Assembly: GCF_040702995.1 (NCBI RefSeq)
Contig: NZ_CP159992.1
Location: 5,504,501 to 5,568,500 of the forward strand
Source of the DNA: Paenibacillus sp. AN1007
GTDB taxonomy: Bacteria; Bacillota; Bacilli; Paenibacillales; Paenibacillaceae
Reading direction: 5' to 3'
DNA: 64,000 nt
Position 1 is the stretch's first letter. Every line of letters begins with the position of its first letter. A program made the translations under genes and the position numbers. Positions 25,266-35,789 of this stretch are shown piece after piece. The notes under the pieces were generated by a model that worked only from the letters and a program-made list of their open reading frames with translations, was not told the DNA's origin and did not search any database.

Positions 25266-27589
25266 CCCTTCACCTCCACCTGCTGTACATGCAGACTGCA
25301 AGCTGTCCAGTCCGCAGAGCTGCGTCCGACCATCAGCTTGAACTCGCCCGGTTCCACTACAGATTGGAGACGGGAGTCGATCAGTGCGAGATGTTCTTTT
25401 TGCACAGGAAACGTTACCGTTCGGGTCTCTCCTGGCTCCAGATGGATTTTGCTAAAACCCTTCAGGGCAATTTCAGCCCGGGTAACGGAAGCCGATACAT
25501 CGCTAATGTACAGCTGCACAACTTCTTTGCCTGCTGCGGCACCCACATTAGTCACTTCGACCTGCACCCGCGCTTCCTCGTCCGGCCCGATCACTTCCGG
25601 TGTCACTTGTACATTGTCGTACCTGAAGTCCGTGTAGCTAAGCCCATGTCCGAAAGCATATTGCGGCGTTAGATCCATCTCCAAATACCGTTTGCCGCGC
25701 GTCCGTTTCGCATGATAGTACACGGGAAGCTGACCTTCATGTTTGGGAATGGATACGGTCAGTCGCCCCGATGGATTCACATCCCCGAACAGTACATCTG
25801 CGACGGCATTTCCCCCCTCCTGCCCCGGATACCACGCTTCAAGAATGGCCGGAATATGCTCGTCGATCCAAGGTTCGGCAATAGGGCGCCCGTTAATATA
25901 CACCACAACGACCGGTTTCCCCAGTTTATGTATTTCCTGCACCAGTTCCAGCTGCACACCCATCAGGTTCAACGAAGAACGGTCAATGCCTTCCCCGCAC
26001 TCCATGTCATTCCACGGATCATCGGTTACCACGGATGCTCCTGTTCGCAGATCAATCGTTCCTTCGCCAAAATCACGGGCACTCGATCCACCCATCACCA
26101 TAACAATGGCATCGGCCTGCTCCGCACATGCAAGCGCCTGCGCAAAGCCTTCTCTCGAATCACCCTTGATCCGGCATCCGGGTGCGTACAGCACCTGATC
26201 AGGATCCGTCCCACCGAGTTTGCGTGTGATACCATCCAGCACTGTCACAATCTGCTCTCTCGGCTGCGGTGAGGTATAATCTCCGAGCTGGTTATAAATA
26301 TGGTTGGCGTTCGGCCCGATCACAGCCAGTTTGGTTCCTTGGGCAGCAAGCGGAAGCAAACGTCCTTCATTTTTCAACAGGACAATCCCCTCTTGTGCCA
26401 CCTCCCGCGCGAGCTTCATATGCTCATCGCACCCGATAACCTGTTCTGCAAAATCAGGATCGACATATGGCTGCTCAAACAAACCGAGTCTGAATTTCAT
26501 CTCTAACACCCGCCGTACCGCCATATCCAGCTCCTTCTCTTCAAGTAAACCTTGTTCAAGCGCCTGTGCAAGATGTTTGCGGTACATGAATCCGGACATC
26601 TCCATATCTATACCTGCCCGAAGGGACTGCGACACGGCTTGCTCTCCGTTCTCTGCCGTATTGTGTCCATTCACCAGCATCTGGATCGCCCCAAAATCGG
26701 TAATGACAAATCCGTCAAACCCCCACTCTTCCCGCAAAAGATCATGCAGCAGGTACGTACTGGATGTACACGGCACGCCATCGATCTCGTTATAGGCCGT
26801 CATGACCGAGCAGGCTCCGGCTTCTACTGCTTGTTTGAACGGTAGCAGGTCAATTTCATGCAACTCCCGCATTCCCATATGGACTGGTGCCGCGTTACGT
26901 CCTCCCTCTGAACTGCCGTACGCTGCAAAATGTTTAAGTGTCGCCACCACCGTTCGGTCTGAATCAAGCCGATCTCCCTGCAATCCATAGATGGCTTCTA
27001 CAGCGAACTGACCAATCAGATAAGGGTCTTCGGCAAAACATTCCTCTGTTCGTCCCCATCTCGGGTCACGCACGACATCCAGCACTGGAGAATACGCAGC
27101 TGTGCCGCCCTGACTCCGGGTTTCCACAGCGATCGCCTCGCACATCCTGCGATATAGATCGGTATTCCATGTGCTCCCTACCGTTAACGGCACAGGAAAG
27201 ACCGTTGCACCAATGGCCATATGCCCGTGGGAACATTCTTCTCCAAACAGAATCGGAATGCCTAACCGGGAATGTTCTATGGCATATTGCTGAATCACAT
27301 TCGTGGCCACCGCCCCTTGCCGCGACGTCAGCCCCGTCTCCAACGTCACTTCCGTCCATGGATCAGCTCTGAGCACACCATACAACGAGCCGACTCCACC
27401 CAGCACCATGTCTGCCTTGAACTCTTCGGTTACCTTTACCGTACCGTCTGCTTCCTTCTTGTACGTCTTCCATCCCATGGGCTGAATCAACTGCCCGATC
27501 TTCTCAGCGGTGGTCATTCGTTCGAGCAGATCCTGTACCCGTTCCTGGATGGGAAGCGATGCATCTTTGTAATCCATTTGCGTTTGCAT
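25262..27589 (-). CDS. GH3 beta-glycosidase
   Basis: 775 residues with the normal GH3 order: TIM barrel (~15-370), alpha/beta sandwich (~400-620), FnIII-like domain (~680-760). Substrate-binding Lys-His appears in VVATLKHFAAYG and the nucleophile Asp in GFVITDFGAIQML. No signal peptide, so it acts inside the cell on imported oligosaccharides; beta-glucosidase, beta-xylosidase or beta-N-acetylhexosaminidase activities all occur in the family. AGGAGGAG lies upstream of both ATG 27589 and a GTG two codons earlier. Confidence 0.93.
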   Translation of the reverse strand: MQTQMDYKDASLPIQERVQDLLERMTTAEKIGQLIQPMGWKTYKKEADGTVKVTEEFKADMVLGGVGSLYGVLRADPWTEVTLETGLTSRQGAVATNVIQQYAIEHSRLGIPILFGEECSHGHMAIGATVFPVPLTVGSTWNTDLYRRMCEAIAVETRSQGGTAAYSPVLDVVRDPRWGRTEECFAEDPYLIGQFAVEAIYGLQGDRLDSDRTVVATLKHFAAYGSSEGGRNAAPVHMGMRELHEIDLLPFKQAVEAGACSVMTAYNEIDGVPCTSSTYLLHDLLREEWGFDGFVITDFGAIQMLVNGHNTAENGEQAVSQSLRAGIDMEMSGFMYRKHLAQALEQGLLEEKELDMAVRRVLEMKFRLGLFEQPYVDPDFAEQVIGCDEHMKLAREVAQEGIVLLKNEGRLLPLAAQGTKLAVIGPNANHIYNQLGDYTSPQPREQIVTVLDGITRKLGGTDPDQVLYAPGCRIKGDSREGFAQALACAEQADAIVMVMGGSSARDFGEGTIDLRTGASVVTDDPWNDMECGEGIDRSSLNLMGVQLELVQEIHKLGKPVVVVYINGRPIAEPWIDEHIPAILEAWYPGQEGGNAVADVLFGDVNPSGRLTVSIPKHEGQLPVYYHAKRTRGKRYLEMDLTPQYAFGHGLSYTDFRYDNVQVTPEVIGPDEEARVQVEVTNVGAAAGKEVVQLYISDVSASVTRAEIALKGFSKIHLEPGETRTVTFPVQKEHLALIDSRLQSVVEPGEFKLMVGRSSADWTACSLHVQQVEVKG

Positions 27590-27632
27590 GTGCACATTCT
27601 CCTCCTGTCTGCGTGTTGGTCATACGTGGAGC

Positions 27633-29864
27633 TTACATCGCTTTGCGATAGTCACTTGGAGCCATGCCGACAACATTTTTAAAAGCACGGTTGAAGGAAT
27701 TGTAGTTGGTATATCCCACTTCCTCACTGATCTCCTGAATGGCTTTGTCCGTCTGCTGCATGAGCTGTTTCGCTTTTTCGATCCGGTGACTGATGAGCAG
27801 ATCCACGAATTTCTCTCCAATCTCATCTTTGAAAAGCTTGCTCAGATACTTCGGATTAATATCGAAGAGATCACTCAGGTAATTCAGCGACAGATCCGGA
27901 TTGTTGTAGTGCTCTTCGATGTATTTGCGAATCTCCAGAATATGCGATCGATGTTTACGCGAACATTGTAATGTCTGCATCTGCTGTGCCAGTTCACGGA
28001 ATCCTTCCAGACACAGCTCTCTTAGATCATCCAGCGTTTCCCAGCCCTCCAGTCTCGGCAGCAAGGGCGTAAATACAGCCGCCCACGACTCCTGATACTC
28101 CCTCGGCAGCTCGGCAAATTCCCGATTATAATGCTGGAATAACAGCTGAACCGTGTTCATAATCTCCTGACGAGACAGAACGGACTCGCGGATCTGCTCA
28201 AACAGCCGTTCAAAATGCTGTTCCCAAACCTCGTCCGACAGCCGCATCGCCTGCACGAGCAAGGAGATCGTCTTTAAAAACTCGTACACATCATTGGTCG
28301 AACTCGGTACTTCGCTGCATGGAATGATTCGATCCGTTCCAAGCACGGCTTTGAACTCCAGGGCGTGTACAGCCTCTTTGAGCGAAGCCCGAAGCCCGCG
28401 AATATCTACAGCAGCCCGGCCGACCCCGATGGTTACGGTAAAATTCAAATACTGACCAACCCGATCCAGGTAACCGCTTAGCAAGCGCTGTTCTGTCTCT
28501 TCGGACTGTTCGATCTCAGGTAACCAGAGGATGGCATACAATCGCTGACTTGAGACCCACTCCGCCCATACCTCGGTTCCTTCCTGCCGTGCACTTTCCT
28601 GCAAAATGCTCGATAACACAAATTTGAGGAGGGCTTGATCCTGCTGATGATACTCATCCACAAATACATCATAGCGATCCATCTCCACCACCATTACAGC
28701 CCAGCAATGCTCCAGTTCAGGGAGTTTGAATTTGTTCATCTCCGCAGTTAACTCATGACACGTGTAATCCCTTGTACCTTCCAGCAGTTCCTGAAAGAAG
28801 ACCTTCTTCTGCAAAATCAGGTTCTCTTCATGCTCCTCCTGATACTGCCTCGTCTGATCAATCATGCGCTCCAGTGTCGTATGAATGAAGCGGAATTCAT
28901 TCTCTTTGCCATAGTTCAGTGCTGACGGTTTCTGTGAAGAGACGGTTTGAATTAACGTAACGATCTGCTGGATTGGTTTATAGTTTCGTCTGGTCACGTA
29001 GATGACCCATACAACCCCGATGAGCACCACGGCGGCAGCGAATATGAACCATATATTATAAAATTGCAGTGCAAACTTGACGATCTTCCCGTTATTCAGC
29101 CCCGTCTGCACCTTCCAGCCGCTATAGCTGGACGTGAATTCAGAGAATACCTCTCCCGAAGCCGTTGATGGTTTGGACTTGGAGGCAAGCAAACCATCAT
29201 CAGGTGAGCCGCTGTGCCACAGGCTTCCCCCCGATCGGTTGTAGATGTTCACAAATGTAAATTCAGGGTCATACATCTGCATAATCGATTTACGCAGCGT
29301 GTTCAACTCGACGTTAGTTACGACGAGTCCAGTGCCGTTCCCCGCACTTCGCACAATGGTAATAACCTGTTCAGCAGCCTGTGATGGAAACGCCTTAAAG
29401 GATCGTGAACCGACCCACTTCTGCTCATCTCTCGTCCGGCTGTCTGAAATAAATACTGCATCGGGGAACTCGTTGATCGGAACGGCTTTGCCATTGCTGA
29501 ACACCGTGTTGTCGCTGTACCTGACCAGATACATCGAGTCAATCAGTGGATATTCTATCTTCAATTCATCGATGACCTTGACCGCCTGAATGCCGGCATA
29601 GACATCCTCACTGCCAGAACCCGAGAAATAATTTTTCAGATTAGAGTTGGTTAAAATCTCGCGCAGTACCTTGAAATCGATGGAACGCAAGGAATTGTCC
29701 AGATACTGCGTAACCTGTGAAGCCAAAAATTCATTGGCCTTGAGCGCTTCCCTTCGGTTCTGCTCATTGAATACCTGAAAGAAAATGAAAAATAAAATCG
29801 TCGTCACAATAAAAAAAATAGGCAAATACGATAACAGCAAACGTCTGAACCAATTGTTGTTCAT
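27633..29864 (-). CDS. Membrane-bound AraC-type regulator with extracytoplasmic sensor
   Basis: About 743 residues from ATG 29864, which has GGGGGG and GGAG just upstream; a GC-poor in-frame extension upstream looks untranslated. A membrane helix at ~10-32 and another at ~270-290 (FIFAAAVVLIGVVWVIYV) bound an extracytoplasmic sensor. Then a HAMP-like segment, a GGDEF-like/spacer region, and a C-terminal AraC HTH (LSLNYLSDLFDINPKYLSKL, IQEISEEVGYTNYNSFNRAF). In Paenibacillus such one-component regulators sit beside the sugar ABC transporter they control, as here. It probably senses an extracellular glycan fragment. Confidence 0.9.
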   Translation of the reverse strand: MNNNWFRRLLLSYLPIFFIVTTILFFIFFQVFNEQNRREALKANEFLASQVTQYLDNSLRSIDFKVLREILTNSNLKNYFSGSGSEDVYAGIQAVKVIDELKIEYPLIDSMYLVRYSDNTVFSNGKAVPINEFPDAVFISDSRTRDEQKWVGSRSFKAFPSQAAEQVITIVRSAGNGTGLVVTNVELNTLRKSIMQMYDPEFTFVNIYNRSGGSLWHSGSPDDGLLASKSKPSTASGEVFSEFTSSYSGWKVQTGLNNGKIVKFALQFYNIWFIFAAAVVLIGVVWVIYVTRRNYKPIQQIVTLIQTVSSQKPSALNYGKENEFRFIHTTLERMIDQTRQYQEEHEENLILQKKVFFQELLEGTRDYTCHELTAEMNKFKLPELEHCWAVMVVEMDRYDVFVDEYHQQDQALLKFVLSSILQESARQEGTEVWAEWVSSQRLYAILWLPEIEQSEETEQRLLSGYLDRVGQYLNFTVTIGVGRAAVDIRGLRASLKEAVHALEFKAVLGTDRIIPCSEVPSSTNDVYEFLKTISLLVQAMRLSDEVWEQHFERLFEQIRESVLSRQEIMNTVQLLFQHYNREFAELPREYQESWAAVFTPLLPRLEGWETLDDLRELCLEGFRELAQQMQTLQCSRKHRSHILEIRKYIEEHYNNPDLSLNYLSDLFDINPKYLSKLFKDEIGEKFVDLLISHRIEKAKQLMQQTDKAIQEISEEVGYTNYNSFNRAFKNVVGMAPSDYRKAM

Positions 29865-29990
29865 CTCCGCGCCCCCCCACCAATTCATTTCATGCTGCAT
29901 GACGACAACCACTTGCACCTTGCCCCTGTTCACAATATTTTCATAATTATGCACTGATTATATCGAATGACGTGGGGTTGTCATAGGAGA

Positions 29991-30026
29991 AGACTGCCCC
30001 GGTCACGGGTGACAGGCGGGACAGTC
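29991..30026 (-). terminator. Weak stem-loop after the binding-protein gene
   Basis: GACTG-CCCC pairs with GGG-CAGTC across about 16 nt and is followed on the minus strand by TTCTCC rather than a clean T-run. It may reduce readthrough into the regulator gene or stabilise the transporter mRNA. Confidence 0.4.
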
Positions 30027-30034
30027 TGGAGAGA

Positions 30035-31669
30035 TTATTTTTTCTCTATTGCGCGCTGATAAATATCCAGATAATTGCTTAATCCGAGTCCATCGAAACC
30101 TTTGACATACGAATCCCAGTCCTTCTCAATGCTCTTGCTTCCGATGATGAACTGAGCCATGTTGGTCTGCACATAATCTTTGATTGCCGTGGTCAATTGA
30201 GCTGCTGACTCGGTATCCTCCGGGCGGATAAACACGTTGGCAGGATATACTTCTTTGGGAGCGTATGGTGCATATACTTTCGTCGCTTGAGCAAGCCGTG
30301 TACCGTATCCTTCAGCAGACAGAGGATCTTGGCCTTCTGCAAACAGATTACGGAACGTGTTAGACAAGTCGTGCGCGCCAATCTGTGACCAGCTCTCGTT
30401 GACAACTACGTTTGGATCACGTTCAGGCAGGTTGTAGTAACTGTATTTGGCAGGTTCGCCATTAATGTTCTTCTCATCCGGTCCCGCCTTCTTCCATCCC
30501 TTTCCTTCCGTTGGGCCATACTCGGCGTAAAGTGCACCCTCTTCACTGAACATGTAATCTACAATTTTGATGGCTGCGATCTGCTGTGCTTCGGTCGCTT
30601 TATTGGTGATGGCAAATTCGAATTCGCCTACACTTTGCGTTGCTCCAGTCGTCTGCACACCGTCCGGCCCTTTGAGTGGAGGCACGATTTCCCAGTGCTG
30701 GTGACGGGTAATTTTTTTGTCATACGTATTCACCAGATAGCTCACCAGTGCCGTTGTAATGGAGCCAACCACTTCATCTCCTTCTTTGTTCCCCAGTTGA
30801 CCAATCGCCTGGTCATTCTGTGTGAAGGAAGCCGGGTCGATCAGGCCATCCGCGTACAGCTTGTGCATATACTCCAGCCCTTTTCTCCATCCCTCCTGGT
30901 TGGCGGCAAAGCTGACCTTGCCATCGTTTACAATCAGGTACTTATCGTTATCGTTGTATATGAAGCTGTTCATCAGATAGGCGTCGATGTTGCCGTTCCA
31001 CACATATTTGTTCGGTGCACCTGTGAGCGGAATTTCATCGGCCTTGCCGTTGCCGTTCGGGTCTTGGGTTTTGAACGCCTTCAGAACGGTATACAGTTCA
31101 TCCGTCGTTGTTGGCATTTTCAGCCCTACCTTATCCAGCCACTCTTGGTTGATCCAATACTTCTGCGCATACGTACAGTGGTAGCATTCATTGAAAATAG
31201 GCAGAGCATAGATGTTGCCGTCCGGTGCCGTTATGGCATCCTTGAAATAAGGTTTCTCTTCCATTACTTTGGTGAGGTTCGGGCCGTACTGCTTGATCAG
31301 GTCTTGAAGCGGAAGGAACACGCCTTGTTTACCATAGGTTTGAAGATCCGAGGTAGTGAACTTGCCGTGCAGGAACACTTCAGGATAATCCCCGCTGGCT
31401 AACAGCAATTGTCTGCGATCCTGCAAAGCGTCTGTCGGGGCCAGGTCCCATTTCAAGGTCACGTTGAACTTTTTTTCAATAAATTTAGTAAATTCATTGT
31501 CTTCCATCGGCGCTTTACCCTGCGGAGCAAAAAAAGTCATCGTTACGGGGCCGCCGCTCTCGCCGCTCCCCTCGCTGCCTGTACCCGCTTTTTCGGATGA
31601 ACTGCATGCGGACAATATCGTTATCGAAGCGAAGACCAGACACAAAATTGAAATCCAGGATTTTCTCAA
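30035..31669 (-). CDS. Extracellular oligosaccharide-binding lipoprotein (LplA type)
   Basis: 544 residues. Lipoprotein signal with lipobox LSAC at about residue 20-23, then a Ser/Gly-rich linker, then a large family 1-like binding fold (MTFFAPQGKAPMEDNEFTKF, ALPIFNECYHCTYAQKYW, PPLKGPDGVQTTGATQS). TTG at 31669 has AGGAGGAG 8 nt upstream. It captures oligosaccharides at the cell surface for the two permeases upstream. The ATPase must be shared and encoded elsewhere, which is usual for this subgroup. Confidence 0.92.
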   Translation of the reverse strand: MRKSWISILCLVFASITILSACSSSEKAGTGSEGSGESGGPVTMTFFAPQGKAPMEDNEFTKFIEKKFNVTLKWDLAPTDALQDRRQLLLASGDYPEVFLHGKFTTSDLQTYGKQGVFLPLQDLIKQYGPNLTKVMEEKPYFKDAITAPDGNIYALPIFNECYHCTYAQKYWINQEWLDKVGLKMPTTTDELYTVLKAFKTQDPNGNGKADEIPLTGAPNKYVWNGNIDAYLMNSFIYNDNDKYLIVNDGKVSFAANQEGWRKGLEYMHKLYADGLIDPASFTQNDQAIGQLGNKEGDEVVGSITTALVSYLVNTYDKKITRHQHWEIVPPLKGPDGVQTTGATQSVGEFEFAITNKATEAQQIAAIKIVDYMFSEEGALYAEYGPTEGKGWKKAGPDEKNINGEPAKYSYYNLPERDPNVVVNESWSQIGAHDLSNTFRNLFAEGQDPLSAEGYGTRLAQATKVYAPYAPKEVYPANVFIRPEDTESAAQLTTAIKDYVQTNMAQFIIGSKSIEKDWDSYVKGFDGLGLSNYLDIYQRAIEKK

Positions 31670-31854
31670 GCTGACTCCTCCTTTTTATTCATAACGGCAA
31701 ACCTTCGGTTAAGCTGTACGGGTTAATACGGTTCTATAGGTTCCAAACCCAATCCCGGAAGCCGGCGTGTGTCCCCACCTCCTTTCAAGAACCGGCTGCC
31801 GCCTGGATAGGCGAAAAGCGATCTTTCTTCTTTCCTACGGATGAAATGTGCAGA

Positions 31855-32763
31855 CTATCCTTTAAGTGAACCGACCATGACCCCTTTGACAAAGTGTTTT
31901 TGTACAAAAGGATACATGATCAGAATCGGAATACTGGCGACCACAATCAGCGCATATTTCAGCACCTGCTCAAATCCTTGATCCCGCATCTGCTGACTTG
32001 TATTCGCAAGCATGGCCGGGTCAGCCGCATTCAGAATTAACAAGTTACGAAGCACATACTGCAGCGGGAACAGTTTCTCGGAGCGCAGATAGATGAGTGC
32101 GTCAAAGTATGCATTCCAGTGGCCTACGGCGTACATCAGGGTCATCACCGCCAGAATCGGTTTGGAGAGCGGCAGCACAACGCTGATCAGGTAGCGAATA
32201 TCCCGGCACCCGTCCATCTCGGCAGCTTCACCAAGTTCCTCGGGGATCGACGACTGGAAGAAGGTGCGAGCAACGATGACCTGGAACACGGCAAGCGCTC
32301 CGGGCAGCCACATCGCCCAGCGGGTATCCAGCAGATGCAGGTCTTTCATCAGCAGGTAGGTCGGAATCAGACCCCCGTCAAAAAACATCGTAATCATCAT
32401 GAAGATGATGATTGCTCCCCGTCCGTAGAACGACTTGCGGGAGAGCGGGTAGGCCAGCATAACGGTCAGAGCGACGTTGATGAACGTACCGACCACCGTG
32501 TAGATGATCGTGTTGTAAAACCCGAGCATGAGCTGCTGGCTTTTGAAAATGGAGATGTATGCCTTGATGTTGAAATCAACCGGGAACAGCCAAACCTGAC
32601 CGGACGTCACGGCACGTGACGAGCTGAACGAAGAGCTGACGATGTACAAGAGCGGGTAGAACACCGTTAACAGAATGGCAATCAGAAAGATATAGTTGAT
32701 GGTCATGAAAATTCGGTCGCCGATCGGGTCTTTAATTCGATTCCGATTCATCAGATTAAACAT
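31855..32763 (-). CDS. Carbohydrate ABC transporter permease, LplC type
   Basis: 302 residues, six helices, and an EAA loop (IPEELGEAAEMDGCRDIRYL followed by ISVVLPLSKPI). ATG at 32763 has GGAGG 9 nt upstream; the ATG two codons earlier is only 3 nt from it. Forms the channel with the LplB-type permease encoded just upstream. The 185-nt gap to the binding-protein gene holds no ORF; it contains GCCGG repeats able to pair. Confidence 0.92.
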   Translation of the reverse strand: MFNLMNRNRIKDPIGDRIFMTINYIFLIAILLTVFYPLLYIVSSSFSSSRAVTSGQVWLFPVDFNIKAYISIFKSQQLMLGFYNTIIYTVVGTFINVALTVMLAYPLSRKSFYGRGAIIIFMMITMFFDGGLIPTYLLMKDLHLLDTRWAMWLPGALAVFQVIVARTFFQSSIPEELGEAAEMDGCRDIRYLISVVLPLSKPILAVMTLMYAVGHWNAYFDALIYLRSEKLFPLQYVLRNLLILNAADPAMLANTSQQMRDQGFEQVLKYALIVVASIPILIMYPFVQKHFVKGVMVGSLKG

Positions 32764-32778
32764 GGACATGCTCCTCCT

Positions 32779-33756
32779 TTACCACAAGCTGTTCTCGGAT
32801 ACTTTGCGGGAAATACTATTGACGATGACCAACAGTATCAGATTGATGATGGAGTTAAAGAAACCAACGGCTGCGGAGAAGCTGAAATTGGCTCCGATCA
32901 GACCGACCTTGTACACGTAGGTGGAAATGACCTCAGAGGCGCTCGTATTCAGCGGATTCTGCATCAGATATATTTTCTCGAAGCCAACGCCCATAATGCT
33001 TCCCAGACTTAGAATCAACATGATTACGGTGACCGGAACAAGGGTTGGAAGGTCGATGTGCCAGATTTTCCGCAATCTTGAGGCACCGTCCATCTTGGCT
33101 GCTTCATACAGAGACGGATCGACTCCAGCCAATGCCGCGATGTAGATAATCGAGGAGTACCCCATGCCCTGCCATACACCCGACCAGACATAGATTGATT
33201 TGAAATATTCGGGAATACCCATGAAGTTGGTCATCGGGAAACCCAGCCAGCTAAATAACTTGTCTACAACGCCTACATGTGGCGAGAGCATCAGAATGAT
33301 GATGGATACCATCACAACGGTAGAGATAAAATGCGGCGCATACGTGACCATCTGTACGGTCTTTTTAAAGTAACCCGTTCGAATCTCATTCAGCGCCAAA
33401 GCGAGCAGGATCGGTATAGGGAAACCGGCCACGAGGGAATAGAAACTGATGCCAATGGTGTTCTTAATCAGCAGCCAAAAGTTCGGAGAATCAAAGAAAG
33501 CTTCAAAATGTTTAAGCCCCACCCATGGGCTGCCCCAGATGCCTTTGACCACGCTGAAATCTTTAAAGGCAATCTGCACGCCCACCATCGGAATGTATTT
33601 GAAGATCAATAGATACAACACCGGAGGCAGCACAAGCAGGTACAGCTCCCAGTGCTTTTTGAAGCTTTTGATGAACGGATGCTGCTGCTTGGGCGCTGTC
33701 TGACGTAATTGCTGCAGCTCCATGTTCCCAGGTATGCTTTCTGTACCTCGACTCAT
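32779..33756 (-). CDS. Carbohydrate ABC transporter permease, LplB type
   Basis: 325 residues. Long cytoplasmic N-terminus, then six helices (WELYLLVLPPVLYLLIFKYI first) and EAA loop VDPSLYEAAKMDGASRLRKI. ATG at 33756 sits 9 nt after AAGGA; the upstream in-frame GTG overlaps that site. First gene of the transporter operon; promoter expected in the 313-nt gap upstream. Confidence 0.92.
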   Translation of the reverse strand: MSRGTESIPGNMELQQLRQTAPKQQHPFIKSFKKHWELYLLVLPPVLYLLIFKYIPMVGVQIAFKDFSVVKGIWGSPWVGLKHFEAFFDSPNFWLLIKNTIGISFYSLVAGFPIPILLALALNEIRTGYFKKTVQMVTYAPHFISTVVMVSIIILMLSPHVGVVDKLFSWLGFPMTNFMGIPEYFKSIYVWSGVWQGMGYSSIIYIAALAGVDPSLYEAAKMDGASRLRKIWHIDLPTLVPVTVIMLILSLGSIMGVGFEKIYLMQNPLNTSASEVISTYVYKVGLIGANFSFSAAVGFFNSIINLILLVIVNSISRKVSENSLW

Positions 33757-34070
33757 TTGCGTCACTCCTTCTCAGCCTCAAGTGTAATAATACATTACAT
33801 TCACATCTCTTAATTGTTAGTAATCGATGCTCATTTGTTGATTCTAGCCCAAACAATGTTAACAATCTTATCAGGCAGCGCTTTCTTAATCTGATAGTAC
33901 CTTGCCGGGTGCTTTTGGATCAATTTGCAATTTTCTCCGACCTCTCTTTATTCTAAAAACCCTTGTAGATCAAGCGTTTAAAGCCATGTGTTGTAGGTAT
34001 CTGTACGTTTTATGTATAAAAAATAAAATTCCGGAGGCACTGATATCTCCCCCGGAATTGACATGTGAAT
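33757..34070. other. Gap between fucosidase and transporter genes
   Basis: The left two thirds are AT-rich and should hold the transporter promoter on the minus strand; I cannot name a clear -35/-10 pair. The right part is the terminator of the upstream fucosidase gene (34018-34059). No ORF is convincing. Confidence 0.5.
34018..34059 (-). terminator. Terminator after the first GH29 gene
   Basis: AATTCCGG pairs with CCGGAATT across a 17-nt middle with GGAG/CTCC, followed on the minus strand by TTATTTTTT. Confidence 0.85.
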
Positions 34071-35483
34071 TTATGATTTGGTGATCAATCTAAATGTATA
34101 AGTGATCGGCGCTTGGCTGCTTGCAGCGGATCGTGGCAGCTCCACGAGCAGCCCTTCTTCGGTCTGCTGAAACGAAAGTACGTCATTCGTACCGATGAGT
34201 TCAATACGCTCTACCTTTTCCACATAAGGAATGATCAGTCGCTCTTCCGGGGTCTCGCTCTCGTTGCGATACATGCGGAAGGCATAGACGGTGTGGATCT
34301 CTTCTTTCTGTGTGAATGCCCACTCCTTCGTGTAAAACGGTGCGCAAATGCGGGTGCCATAAATGCCCTCGCCGTGTGTGTTCAGCCATTCGCCCAGGCC
34401 CTGGATGCCTCGAATGGCCCCTTTGGGCAGACGTCCGTCCGGCTGCGGGCCGACATTCAGTGCCAGATTCCCGCCTTTGGATACCACCTCGAGCAAAATA
34501 TGTGCAAGCTGCCGTCCCGATTTATACTGGTCATCGAAGCCGAAAGCAAAAGAGTGCCCGACGGTAATACAGCTCTCCCACGGGATATTCATCGGATGCT
34601 CCGGGATCGTCTGCTCCGGGGTGACGATGTTCTCATACGGCCCGCCCACAGTGCGATCTGCCGACAGAAGCCAAGGCTGCGTGCTCCTTCTCGCCCGCTC
34701 GACCACTTCACCAAGCCGGATATCCTGACCGTGGCGGCCTTCACGTACCCAGCCTGCATCGAGCCACAGACACTCGATCCGTCCGTAGTTTGTCAGCAGT
34801 TCCATGATCTGCTCATGGGTGAACTCCACGAACTTTTCCCACATCCATGGATACTTGTGTGGATCATAAGATGGCCCTCGCCACATATGCCGTCCACGCT
34901 CCATCCCAGGCGCCCAGTAATAAGGGGTATGCCAATCGGCTTTGGAAAAGTACGCCGAGATGCCCAGCCCTTTCGCTCGAAAGGCATCGAATAATACCCG
35001 GCAGATATCAGCATATTTGTGCTTGTGGAACGGCGTATCCTTGCCTGTAATCCGGTAATCGGTCGTTTTGGTATCCCACATGCAGAAGCCGTCATGGTGC
35101 TTGGTCGTAAACAGGAAATATTTAAAGCCGTTATCTGCGGCCATCTGTGCCCATTCCTCAGGCTGGAACCGAATCGGATTGAAGGTTTTGTTCAAGTCAA
35201 AATATTCACGTTTGAAATCTTCCATGTCGTCTGTCCAGTCCACATCATCCCGCGACCAGTCGCCATCCTCATCGCTAAGCGCCCACGATTCTACCAGACC
35301 CAGCTGGGAATATGGTCCCCAGTGCATCATCAAACCGAGCTTCTGATCTTTGAACCACTCCAGCCGCTCCAGCAGCAGTGGATCTTCCGGCTTTACCCAT
35401 TCGTCTTCTTTGCTAAAGTTGTGTACGCCTGCTTCAACAATCTGCTCTTCCTGCTCTGGCAGGGGGGGATTGGTTTGAGTCAA
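34071..35483 (-). CDS. GH29 alpha-L-fucosidase
   Basis: 470 residues, cytoplasmic. GH29 barrel motifs: LGLMMHWGPYSQLGLVESWA, YFLFTTKHHDGFCMWDTKTT, and the nucleophile region IECLWLDAGWV where Asp attacks the fucoside. The C-terminal beta domain begins near residue 380. TTG at 35483 has GGAG 10 nt upstream. It removes alpha-L-fucose from imported glycans. It is clearly different from the second GH29 at 40230, so the locus has two fucosidase specificities. Confidence 0.9.
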   Translation of the reverse strand: MTQTNPPLPEQEEQIVEAGVHNFSKEDEWVKPEDPLLLERLEWFKDQKLGLMMHWGPYSQLGLVESWALSDEDGDWSRDDVDWTDDMEDFKREYFDLNKTFNPIRFQPEEWAQMAADNGFKYFLFTTKHHDGFCMWDTKTTDYRITGKDTPFHKHKYADICRVLFDAFRAKGLGISAYFSKADWHTPYYWAPGMERGRHMWRGPSYDPHKYPWMWEKFVEFTHEQIMELLTNYGRIECLWLDAGWVREGRHGQDIRLGEVVERARRSTQPWLLSADRTVGGPYENIVTPEQTIPEHPMNIPWESCITVGHSFAFGFDDQYKSGRQLAHILLEVVSKGGNLALNVGPQPDGRLPKGAIRGIQGLGEWLNTHGEGIYGTRICAPFYTKEWAFTQKEEIHTVYAFRMYRNESETPEERLIIPYVEKVERIELIGTNDVLSFQQTEEGLLVELPRSAASSQAPITYTFRLITKS

Positions 35484-35509
35484 AATAAAGCATCTCCTTT
35501 AGTTGAAAT

Positions 35510-35789
35510 TTCTGACGTTGTAGAAAGATAGGATTTACACTGGGCCACTACGCGGTCAGAACAATCCTCCGAGCGCTGTTACCCCCGGATTTCTTCGAAT
35601 GATTTTCCTATTGGGGAAATCCGGGGATAAAGGCGCACGCTTCGCTTCTTCGGCTTATTTCTGACCTCTCCGTTTTCGTGTAAATGAAGGTTTTTACAAC
35701 GGCCTAAGACGGTTTCACCTTGTCGATGGGGCAACTTGGGTACGTCGGGTTACCTATTCCCTCCGTTTTAAGTAGAACAAATGACTTAA
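35510..35789. repeat. Palindromic repeat unit 1 of a tandem array
   Basis: TTTACAC at 35534-35540 and GTGTAAA near 35679-35685 bound a ~150-bp imperfect palindrome with GGATTTC/GAAATCC arms. It is flanked by GTTGTA and TACAAC, and followed by a ~110-bp spacer ending AGAACAAATGACTTAAGATC. The whole unit recurs 280 bp further on with only a few changes. Same family as 16055-16250. No coding potential seen. Confidence 0.85.
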